Shown here: positions 57,994-64,000 of the stretch, one piece after another | Position numbering within the stretch: position 1 is the first letter of the stretch | Layout of the letters: every line of letters starts with the position of its first letter | Assembly: GCA_026645575.1 (NCBI GenBank) | Contig: JAPKMW010000029.1 | Coordinates: 1 to 64,000 of the forward strand | Reading direction: 5' to 3' | Source of the DNA: Caldilineaceae bacterium | Lineage (GTDB): Bacteria; Chloroflexota; Anaerolineae; Caldilineales; Caldilineaceae | Length of the DNA stretch: 64,000 bases | Position numbers and translations under genes: made by a program | The notes under the pieces: model-generated | The model's input: the letters and a program-made list of their open reading frames with translations, nothing else | What the model was told of the DNA's origin: nothing | Database searches by the model: none

Positions 57994-59418
57994 ATGGCTA
58001 AACAGAAATGGTTGATTTTACTGTCGGTGCTGGTGATGCTCTCGCTGGCGCTGGCGGCTTGTCCGGCTGCCGCACCCGGCGGCGGTGAGGCGGCTGCCGG
58101 TGATAGCGGCGCCGCAGCGGGTGGCGAGAAGCGCGAACTGGTCTGGATGGTGCGCAACAATCCAGTCGAGAACCCATGGGAGACCGACGTGGTCAAGCCA
58201 GCCTTTGAGGCGGAAAATCCTGAGATCACGGTTAATATTCTCAACATTGCCCAGGCTGATATTGCTGTCAAGCGCGAAGCGATGATCGCCGCCGGTGAAC
58301 CGCTCCATGTCTGGTCAACCAACTGGGGTGGCGACGGCTTTGCCAGCGACCGCCATCGCGGCTTGATCACCGACCTGACGCCGTTGATCGAACGAGACAA
58401 CTTTGACACCAGCGTCTTCCTGCCCGAAGTACTCGCTATCTATAGCAGCGAAGGCAAAATCTATGGCTTACCCTTCCTGACCACAGGTAGCTACCTCTTC
58501 TACAACATGGATCTCTTCGATGCTGCTGGCATCGCCTACCCGCCCACCGACTGGGAAGATCCGGCTTGGACCTGGGATGCTGCACTGGAACTGGCGAAGC
58601 AGTTGACCCAAAACCCGGAAGATCCGGCCAACGCTGTCTATGGTTGGAACGAAGGTATCTGGCCAGCGGAAGCGATTGGCTGGCTCTTCAATGCCAGTCC
58701 GTGGCCCGATGGCGCCTTTGAAAGCGGCTTCGCTCAATCGGTCGATTTCACCAGTGAAAATGCGATTAAGGCATATCAAAGCAGGCACGATCTGTTCTAT
58801 CTACACAAAGTAGCGCCGAATCCTGAAGCTAGCCAGGCGCTGAGTAGCCTAGGCGGCGTCTTCGAGAGCGGCAAGGTGGCGATGAACACCACCGGCGGCT
58901 GGGGTTGGTGGGTCTATAGCCCGATCAAGCGGGGCGTTGAAGGCGGTTTCTGTTGGGGCGTTGCGCCGCTGCCGTTGGGTTCGCCCGATGCCGACAAGCG
59001 CGCCACAATCTTCACCGATCCGTGGGTCATCACCGCTGGCCTCGAAGATCAGGAATTGGAAGATGCCTGGAACTTTGTCAAATTCCTGGTGCGCGAAGAC
59101 AATGCCCGCACCTATATGCAGGCCACCAACACCCCGCCCACGCAGGGCAAGCTGTTGGAGGAATGGTATGGCCAATTTGAGTGCATGCAGCCCGAAGATG
59201 TGAAGCAGGTCTATCAAGGCGCCTTTGCCCACGGTTATGAATCGAGCAACCACTTGATGGTGCGCTTTGACGAACTGAACCAGACCTGGGACAACCTCCT
59301 CTCTGAACTCTGGAACAACCCGGAAGCCAAGGCCGCCGATGTTCTGCCCAATGTAGAAGCCGCCGTCAACGAGGCGCTCGAACGCATTGCGCAAGAAGCG
59401 GAGTATGAGTTCAAATAG
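57994..59418 (+). CDS. Sugar ABC transporter substrate-binding lipoprotein
   Basis: 474 residues. Lipobox LALAAC at the end of the signal peptide, an Ala/Gly linker, then a cluster-1 solute-binding fold (PVENPWETDVVKPAFEAENP, TDLTPLIERDNFDTSVFLPE, GLPFLTTGSYLFYNMDLFDA). It delivers a carbohydrate to the permeases upstream; substrate not assigned. Start at the ATG at 57994, as the TTG at 57973 is upstream of the ribosome site. A strong terminator follows. Confidence 0.93.
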   Translation: MAKQKWLILLSVLVMLSLALAACPAAAPGGGEAAAGDSGAAAGGEKRELVWMVRNNPVENPWETDVVKPAFEAENPEITVNILNIAQADIAVKREAMIAAGEPLHVWSTNWGGDGFASDRHRGLITDLTPLIERDNFDTSVFLPEVLAIYSSEGKIYGLPFLTTGSYLFYNMDLFDAAGIAYPPTDWEDPAWTWDAALELAKQLTQNPEDPANAVYGWNEGIWPAEAIGWLFNASPWPDGAFESGFAQSVDFTSENAIKAYQSRHDLFYLHKVAPNPEASQALSSLGGVFESGKVAMNTTGGWGWWVYSPIKRGVEGGFCWGVAPLPLGSPDADKRATIFTDPWVITAGLEDQELEDAWNFVKFLVREDNARTYMQATNTPPTQGKLLEEWYGQFECMQPEDVKQVYQGAFAHGYESSNHLMVRFDELNQTWDNLLSELWNNPEAKAADVLPNVEAAVNEALERIAQEAEYEFK

Positions 59419-59430
59419 GTTGTTGCACGT

Positions 59431-59514
59431 AGGAATGGCCTAACGTATAGCAATAAAGAGGCGCAGCCAGTCGGCTGCGCCTCTTTATTGCTGTAGCTAA
59501 ATTAGGCTATTCCT
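59431..59514. terminator. Nested terminator between convergent genes
   Basis: Inner stem of 20 base pairs (59449-59468 and 59473-59492, AGCAATAAAGAGGCGCAGCC) with a 4-base loop, and an outer stem AGGAATGGCCTAA (59431-59443) pairing at 12 of 13 with 59502-59514. U-rich bases flank the inner stem on both strands, so it can end transcription from the binding-protein and formamidase genes alike. Confidence 0.85.
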
Positions 59515-59516
59515 AG

Positions 59517-60836
59517 TTAGCCAATCCCATATTGATCCCGAATAAAGGGCGCCAACCCCAGCTTTTCCAGCCGATCAAGCGGTGCGCGGAAAGTCACTTG
59601 CACGACACCCGGATGGCGACCAATCTCAATGGCGCCGGTAATCGTGGCGCGGTTCTTGACCTCCGGCACGGTCATGCCCAGCAACTTGGCGGCGCGGGCC
59701 AGACCATTGTCGGTGGCGGCGTTCAAATCCGGCCCGGTGCCGATGACCGAGATGGGGGCTGATTCTTCCAGCGCCGGCACACCCCACGACTTGGCAATTT
59801 CGGCGGCGCGGGTGCGCTCTTCGGCGGTCAAGGGTTTGGCCAGGAAGGGCAAATCTTCGGCCACCGGCAGAATAAGCGGGCCTTCCAAGTTCAAGCCCTT
59901 GAGCAAGTGAACCTGTAACGTCACCGTGCCGGAGACATCGCAAGTATGGCCGGCAATTTCGCCATCGCCCTGGAGCGCGTGCATGTCGCCCAAATAGATG
60001 CCGCCGCCGGCGGTCTTGACTGGGCAGATGAGAATCGCCCCGGCGCGCACGGCATCGATGTCCATGTGACCATCGGTGCGTGCTTCCAGTTGGTCGCCGG
60101 TAATGCCATACTCGTGGGGTGCGCCGATGAGGAAGGAGCCAAAGTCGCCGGCATTGTGGGAATCGGGCAAACAGATGGCCGGCGTGGTGCCGAGTTGACC
60201 CATAAACGGGCGCAAGCGGGCGACAACCCCCACCAAATCTGACGGCGCAAAGGTCAGAATCGGATTTTGCACTGAGTTCTCCGGCAAGGCGGCATAACGG
60301 GCCGCACTGCTGGCGATCTCCTCTGCGGCCTCGGCCTGAAGCGTCACACCCACCGAACGATTGCCGTCAAAGGCGATGGTGTAGCCGTTGGTAAAGGTAA
60401 AGGGGGTGGCATCGGCGCCGCAATTGTCACAGCGCACGGCCGTTGGCCCAATGCCTTCGGTGTGGGTTTTCGGGTAGAGCGTGCCGCACTGTGGACATTT
60501 ACCGGCCACATAGGGATCGCCCAGAAAGCGGCCCTCCATCCACTGGTCATTGCCGGACGAGGTCGCCAACGAGGTGATCTTGATGTCGCGGATGCGCAAC
60601 ACAATGGCGTCACCCACCTCGGCACCTGCGACCGCCACCGGCTTGGTCACTTCATGACCGCCGCGAATCGCCGGCGTGATCATCGGCCCCCAACAGCCGG
60701 GCGCCGTGTTGGCGATAATATGGCCGCCATCGCGCACCGGCCCCAACATTGGTCGCGCCGGGTCAAGCAAACCATCGGTAAATTGATCGACATAGACTGT
60801 TTCATGGCCCTGCTGACTGCGTGGTTGTTCACTCAT
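59517..60836 (-). CDS. Acetamidase/formamidase family protein
   Basis: 439 residues, FmdA/AmdA family: hydrolyses formamide or acetamide to ammonia and acid. Family features include the GPMITPAIRGGHEV segment, a CPQCGTLYPKTHTEGIGPTA insertion with a second CDNCG that looks like a zinc ribbon, and GDMHALQGDGEIAGHTCDVS. The ATG at 60836 has AGGAGG eight bases upstream. The open frame runs 29 residues further (RSISLSLLHQ), which is repeat-derived and was rejected. Confidence 0.88.
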   Translation of the reverse strand: MSEQPRSQQGHETVYVDQFTDGLLDPARPMLGPVRDGGHIIANTAPGCWGPMITPAIRGGHEVTKPVAVAGAEVGDAIVLRIRDIKITSLATSSGNDQWMEGRFLGDPYVAGKCPQCGTLYPKTHTEGIGPTAVRCDNCGADATPFTFTNGYTIAFDGNRSVGVTLQAEAAEEIASSAARYAALPENSVQNPILTFAPSDLVGVVARLRPFMGQLGTTPAICLPDSHNAGDFGSFLIGAPHEYGITGDQLEARTDGHMDIDAVRAGAILICPVKTAGGGIYLGDMHALQGDGEIAGHTCDVSGTVTLQVHLLKGLNLEGPLILPVAEDLPFLAKPLTAEERTRAAEIAKSWGVPALEESAPISVIGTGPDLNAATDNGLARAAKLLGMTVPEVKNRATITGAIEIGRHPGVVQVTFRAPLDRLEKLGLAPFIRDQYGIG

Positions 60837-60867
60837 AAAGCAATCCTCCTGATGAAGTAGAGATAAA

Positions 60868-60979
60868 GAGATTGAGCGATTGAGATATACACAGTAGTCC
60901 GCAGTCCTAAGTCCAGCGTCCAAAGTCAGGCTCGATAGCGTTGCGGTCTACTGATACAATCTCTTTATCGCTCAATCTC
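60868..60979. repeat. Composite GAGATTGA and AGTCC repeat
   Basis: GAGATTGAGCGAT (60868-60880) pairs exactly with 60967-60979; between them lie AGTCC heptamers (AGTCCGC, AGTCCTA, AGTCCAG, CGTCCAA; about 60896-60923). Two word families are nested in one element. A further short stem GGCAATC/GATTGCC (60999-61005, 61013-61019) follows. Confidence 0.7.
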
Positions 60980-61027
60980 TCTTGTCTTGATATGACCTGG
61001 CAATCCATGGTTGATTGCCGGCAAAAC

Positions 61028-61059
61028 TTACTCACCTTGTCATCCAGTCATCTTGTCAC
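61028..61059. repeat. TGACAAGG octamer array at the MoaD-like 3' end
   Basis: Read on the minus strand: TGACAAGA, TGACTGGA, TGACAAGG, TGAGTAAG. The first octamer begins three residues after the conserved Gly-Gly of the MoaD-like gene; its second unit and third unit hold the codons up to the TGA stop (61040-61042). No facing arm is found nearby. Confidence 0.75.
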
Positions 61060-61306
61060 CTGCCCCGCCCGCCGCCGGCAAGAGCAACAACAACTCTGCG
61101 CCATCGGTCAGCGGCGTGGTCGTCTCGACATGGCGTCCGCCAAGCATAGGCAAGGCGCGTTCCAACCGACCGGCCAGGGTTGGGTGTTGGGTGGTAATGG
61201 CGGCCACCGCCGTTGCCACCGTTGCGCCGGTCGGCAAGGCCAGCGCTAATCGGGTTTGTCCGGCGGCATAGGCCAGACCGGCGCTTAGACGTACTTGAAT
61301 GTTCAT
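61040..61306 (-). CDS. MoaD/ThiS-family protein with repeat-extended tail
   Basis: 88 residues from the ATG at 61306; an earlier in-frame ATG adds 24 residues unlike the family. The ubiquitin-like fold is typical of MoaD (NIQVRLSAGLAYAAGQTRLA, DGAELLLLLPAAGG). Members need a C-terminal Gly-Gly that is activated as a thiocarboxylate for molybdopterin, thiamine or tungstopterin synthesis. Here Gly-Gly is followed by AGDKMTG, encoded by a TGACAAGG array that displaced the normal stop. Unless the tail is cut, sulfur transfer should fail. No moaE or moeB-like partner is adjacent. Confidence 0.82.
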   Translation of the reverse strand: MNIQVRLSAGLAYAAGQTRLALALPTGATVATAVAAITTQHPTLAGRLERALPMLGGRHVETTTPLTDGAELLLLLPAAGGAGDKMTG

Positions 61307-61406
61307 GAGTAAGATCCAGTGATCGATAAGTAGCAGATTGATACCACTATTGTACCGCAGCCCCTGAAAATGGCACAATCGGCGCTAATTAGGTAGATAG
61401 CTTAGA

Positions 61407-61435
61407 TTGGTAGAGACCAGAGGGTATAGTATAAT
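61407..61435 (+). promoter_or_regulatory. Promoter ahead of VapC remnant and NlpC/P60-like gene
   Basis: TTGGTA (61407-61412), 17-base spacer, perfect TATAAT (61430-61435). The start near 61442 precedes the VapC remnant and the hydrolase gene that overlaps its stop. Confidence 0.6.
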
Positions 61436-61481
61436 ACTCGCGACAAAGCGGTCTGCAAGGACTGTTGGATTCGATGGTGTG

Positions 61482-61706
61482 ATGCAGGGGACGAGATGTC
61501 ACAACTTATTATTGAATTACCAGAACCATATTCTACCTATCCCCGTTGCGCATTTACATCAAGTCGCACAACTACCTTTCCACCATCCTGATCCCTTTGA
61601 TTGTCTGTTGATTGCACAAAGTCAGGTCGAGCGTGTACCGCTACTTAGTCGCGATCCTATGTTTGATCGCTACAATATCCAGCGTAGTTGGACAACTACT
61701 TCATGA
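61482..61706 (+). pseudogene. VapC-like PIN-domain toxin, C-terminal fragment
   Basis: 74 residues that match only the second half of a VapC toxin: HLHQVAQLPFHHPDPFDCLL, IAQSQVERVPLLSRDPMFDR, YNIQRSW. The catalytic N-terminal aspartate region (LLLDTH-type) is missing and no VapB antitoxin gene is adjacent, so this is a decayed toxin-antitoxin remnant. Its TGA overlaps the next ATG (ATGA), so it may persist as a translational coupler. Confidence 0.75.
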
Positions 61707-62290
61707 TTCACACCCATACCTTTAACGGTCTCACCGTGCAAACGGGTGATATTCTCTGTATGCGCAATGGCGCCCGCTACAACTGGTTTAGCCGCTTTTG
61801 GGCAATGGTCGGCTATTTGGTGCCGGGGCCGGTTGATCATACGGCGCTCTATGTAGGGCCGGACGGGCGCTGTGTTGAGGCGCTGACCAAAGGCGTGATC
61901 GATTTTGTCATGCCGGGAAACCGTTGGGAGGCAAAGCGTGTCGCCGCCAAACGGCTCTATTATGACACCTTGATAGGCGTTGCCTACCCGTTGCAAGGAT
62001 TGAATTTATCGTCTCAAGCGGAAGCGCGCATTCGCACTGGCGTGGCCGCTTACTCTCTAGCCCAAGTAGGTAAGCCGTATAATGCCAATTTTCTCAACAC
62101 GGTCACCGATGAAGCCTTCTACTGTAGCCAGTTGATCTACCTGGCCTACCGTGAATTTGGCGTTGATCTCGGTGTTTCCCCTGTCCGGCTGGTGGCGCAG
62201 TCGGCCGACAGTCAAACGCAACCACTCCTAATTTTGCCGGTAGCGCTGATGGATAACTGCTCGCATCAATTGGTTCGTACCCGTTTGTAG
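61703..62290 (+). CDS. YiiX/NlpC-P60-like cysteine hydrolase
   Basis: 195 residues from the ATG at 61703. The permuted NlpC/P60 layout is visible: GDILCMRNGARYNWFSRFWA, then VDHTALYVG with the histidine and FYCSQLIYLAYREFG with the catalytic cysteine. YiiX-type enzymes act on amide bonds of lipids or peptides. No signal peptide is seen. The start overlaps the VapC remnant stop in ATGA. Confidence 0.82.
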   Translation: MIHTHTFNGLTVQTGDILCMRNGARYNWFSRFWAMVGYLVPGPVDHTALYVGPDGRCVEALTKGVIDFVMPGNRWEAKRVAAKRLYYDTLIGVAYPLQGLNLSSQAEARIRTGVAAYSLAQVGKPYNANFLNTVTDEAFYCSQLIYLAYREFGVDLGVSPVRLVAQSADSQTQPLLILPVALMDNCSHQLVRTRL

Positions 62291-62305
62291 CAACCGGGTA
62301 ACTGC

Positions 62306-62375
62306 TTAGGTGCGTGGCACTGGTCAGGAGTAGCTCCTACATCCTAGCAGTGCTGGACCAGTGCCGCGCACCTGA
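62306..62375. repeat. 20-bp inverted repeat before ABC ATPase gene
   Basis: TTAGGTGCGTGGCACTGGTC (62306-62325) pairs with 62356-62375 at 18 of 20 positions, both exceptions G-U compatible, loop 30 bases with an inner AGTAGCTCCTAC dyad. Between two codirectional genes. Confidence 0.65.
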
Positions 62376-62467
62376 GGCTGAGGAGTTACGCAACCAGTGC
62401 GAAAGCTGTGCTGCCAGCGCCAAGGGTTCATAAAAATTACATTGAAAGAGCAGCAGGAAATAATTTT

Positions 62468-63454
62468 GTGATTATCGTCGAACAATTACAAAAGCACTTT
62501 CAGGTCGGCAAACACCGACGCGGGTTGTGGGGCGCCGTGCGCAATCTGGCGACGCGCGATTATACCACTGTGCGCGCCGTCGACGGCATCAGCTTTACCG
62601 TCCAAGCCGGCGAGTTGGTCGGCTATCTCGGCCCCAACGGTGCCGGCAAATCGACCACCATCAAAATGTTAACCGGCTTGCTGACGCCTTCGGGCGGAAC
62701 TTTGCTGGTCAACGGTTTCGTGCCTTGGCGGGAACGCGAACGCTATGTAGCCCGGATCGGCGCCGTCTTTGGACAGCGCACGACCCTCTGGTGGGATCTG
62801 CCGGTGATCGAATCCCTGGAATTGTTGCAATTTATCTACCGCCTTCCCGCTGACCGCTTTCGGCAGAATTTGCAAGAATTTCGGGAGCTGTTGGAACTGG
62901 ATCCCTTTCTGGCGACACCAGTGCGTTCCCTTTCGTTGGGGCAACGGATGCGCGCCGATCTCTGCGCCGCCATGTTACATGATCCGGTCTTACTCTTTCT
63001 GGATGAGCCGACCATCGGTCTGGATGTTGTGGCAAAAGAGCGTATGCGGGCGTTTATTGCCCATATTAACCAGGTACGTGGCACAACGATTTTGCTGACC
63101 ACTCATGATCTTGCTGATGTGGAAAAGTTATGTCGGCGCGTCATGATTATCGACCACGGCCAACTGCTTTATGATGGACAGTTGGCGACCTTGCAAGAGC
63201 GCTTTGGCGGGAAACGGGAATTGGTGGTCGATCTGGCGGAAAGCTATGCCGATGTTACCATTGCCGGCGCTGACGTGGTGGCTCAGCATGATTTGCGCAT
63301 TACGTATCAATTTGACCGTCAGGAGGTGACAGCCTCTGCTCTGATCGGGCGTCTTTCAGCCCGTTTTCGCATTCGCGACTTGAGCGTGCGCGAGCCGGAA
63401 ATCGAAGCCACGATTCGCCGCATCTACGAAGAACGACTTTTGGAGAAGCAGTAG
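62468..63454 (+). CDS. COG4586-type ABC transporter ATP-binding protein
   Basis: 328 residues. Walker A GPNGAGKST, signature LSLGQRMRADLCAAMLHDP, Walker B LLFLDEPTIGLDVVAKER and an H-loop TTHDLADVEKL, with the VVFGQR-like segment RIGAVFGQRTTLWWDLPVIE typical of COG4586. Two ABC-2 permease genes normally follow such an ATPase, but downstream only repeats and a glycosyltransferase are seen. Start GTG at 62468 with AGGA upstream; the earlier ATG at 62408 is in a repeat-rich leader. Confidence 0.9.
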   Translation: MIIVEQLQKHFQVGKHRRGLWGAVRNLATRDYTTVRAVDGISFTVQAGELVGYLGPNGAGKSTTIKMLTGLLTPSGGTLLVNGFVPWRERERYVARIGAVFGQRTTLWWDLPVIESLELLQFIYRLPADRFRQNLQEFRELLELDPFLATPVRSLSLGQRMRADLCAAMLHDPVLLFLDEPTIGLDVVAKERMRAFIAHINQVRGTTILLTTHDLADVEKLCRRVMIIDHGQLLYDGQLATLQERFGGKRELVVDLAESYADVTIAGADVVAQHDLRITYQFDRQEVTASALIGRLSARFRIRDLSVREPEIEATIRRIYEERLLEKQ

Positions 63455-63497
63455 TCCTGAGTCGCATAGTCCTGAGTCGCATAGTCCAGAGTCGCGT
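63453..63497. repeat. Three tandem 15-base repeats at ABC ATPase stop
   Basis: AGTCCTGAGTCGCAT at 63453-63467 and 63468-63482, and AGTCCAGAGTCGCGT at 63483-63497. Two of the stop codon TAG's bases begin the first copy. Same AGTCC word family as 53305-53392 and 60896-60923, but in direct orientation. Confidence 0.75.
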
Positions 63498-63590
63498 TGA
63501 CACCATTTTGGCGACATTGCCTTTACCGCAAATAGGAAGAGCGCTAGATGTAAGGTGACGTAAACTCATGGCAATTGTCACCCCTATTAT

Positions 63591-63619
63591 TTTACAATCG
63601 TCTGGCTTACCGCTATAAT
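63591..63619 (+). promoter_or_regulatory. Promoter of the glycosyltransferase gene
   Basis: TTTACA (63591-63596), 17-base spacer, perfect TATAAT (63614-63619). Initiation would fall at an ATG at 63627 that opens a 36-residue frame (MQRILLVCRHLLAGQITATP) overlapping the glycosyltransferase start in another frame. That frame may be a leaderless leader peptide or chance. Confidence 0.6.
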
Positions 63620-63705
63620 CCCGCCCATGCAACGAATCCTACTGGTGTGTCGCCATCTCTTGGCGGGCCAAATAACAGCCACACCATTACCTGTAGCCAT
63701 CGCTC

Positions 63706-64000
63706 ATGCACATTGCGCTCAACGCTCAACTACTTGATACGAGCCACAGCTATCGCGGCGCGGGCGTCAGCACCTACTGTTTACGCTTGTTAGAACAATT
63801 AGGTGCACTCACAGTAGCGCCGACAGCGTCATCATCGCCGGAGGTGATGCGGCGCGCCGCACGATTTACGGCTTTTGTCAGCACACCTTCGTTACAGTTG
63901 CCTGGGATCCGTCTCCAGCAGACGCACCTACCGCCCCATCAACCTTGGGTGCGCATTCTTTGGGAACAGAGCGTTTTTCCCTTGGCGTTACGCCAACAAG
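63706..64000 (+). CDS. Glycosyltransferase, GT4-like, N-terminal part (partial)
   Basis: The first 98 residues up to the right edge. MHIALNAQLLDTSHSYRGAG followed by VSTYCLRLLEQLG is the donor/acceptor-binding start of GT-B glycosyltransferases of family 4 and related mannosyltransferases. The C-terminal nucleotide-sugar domain is outside the window. It may act in exopolysaccharide or lipid glycan synthesis. Confidence 0.7.
   Translation, partial: MHIALNAQLLDTSHSYRGAGVSTYCLRLLEQLGALTVAPTASSSPEVMRRAARFTAFVSTPSLQLPGIRLQQTHLPPHQPWVRILWEQSVFPLALRQQ

Overview
The window looks like a piece of a Chloroflexota chromosome, probably close to Caldilineae or Anaerolineae. That is inferred from the protein styles: short KdpD, RodA/MreB/MinCD wall genes, LAAC-box sugar-binding lipoproteins, COG4586-type ABC ATPase, YfhO and DUF4386 membrane proteins, and base composition in the mid-50s %GC by eye. 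I see no rRNA, tRNA, CRISPR array, insertion sequence or phage module.

Layout. 1-7200: a potassium island with kdpF-kdpA-kdpB plus two extra microproteins on the minus strand, divergent from a KdpD-like kinase and KdpE on the plus strand. kdpC is not seen before the left edge. 7300-10800: DUF418 and DUF998 membrane proteins around an ECF sigma factor with a membrane partner. 10900-15020: a Thg1-like 3'-5' polymerase, an HNH nuclease pair, an enolase-superfamily enzyme and an AT-richer cluster of small unknown genes that runs into radA. 15000-26940: radA, phosphohexomutase, oligopeptidase B, a histone H1-like protein, an Asp-box propeller, a divergent GroEL-like protein, a NamZ-type muramidase, a membrane-anchored Trm112-like protein, an unknown two-gene pair and a cytochrome b5-like protein. 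27000-39700: YfhO-like protein, MerR regulator with a DUF4386/epimerase target block, SDR, an FtsX-type permease operon, plsX, the NAD(P)HX repair enzyme and a DUF624-like protein. 40100-46200: methyltransferase, a degenerate peptidase-like protein, Nudix/RlmI/small-protein operon and tilS. 46400-54560: a cell-shape and division cluster mreB-mreC-mreD-PBP2-minC-minD-rodA. 54700-59500: a sugar ABC importer (PQQ-propeller lipoprotein, two permeases, binding protein) with no ATPase of its own. 59500-64000: formamidase family, a MoaD-like protein, a VapC remnant, a YiiX/NlpC-P60-like hydrolase, a lone ABC ATPase and the start of a glycosyltransferase.

The most unusual feature is a dense set of intergenic inverted repeats, nearly thirty in 64 kb. 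Many have arms that are tandem arrays of a degenerate 7- or 8-base word. The words differ between loci but a few families recur (GAGATTGA, TGACAAGG, GGACTCT, ACTGTCCT, GGATATTG, TCGACAAGCTCAACC). They sit at the 3' ends of genes, often supply the stop codon, and in several cases become protein sequence: a MoaD-like protein carries seven extra residues after its Gly-Gly, a YfhO-like protein contains one in frame, and a lipoprotein signal peptide is made from one. Several long open frames begin inside these arrays, so starts were moved downstream.

Regulation. Several promoters are good -35/-10 matches with 17-base spacers. Those of the kdpD-like gene and tilS place transcription starts at or next to the ATG, which suggests leaderless mRNAs. 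A perfect dyad in the spacer before the DUF4386 gene fits the adjacent MerR regulator.
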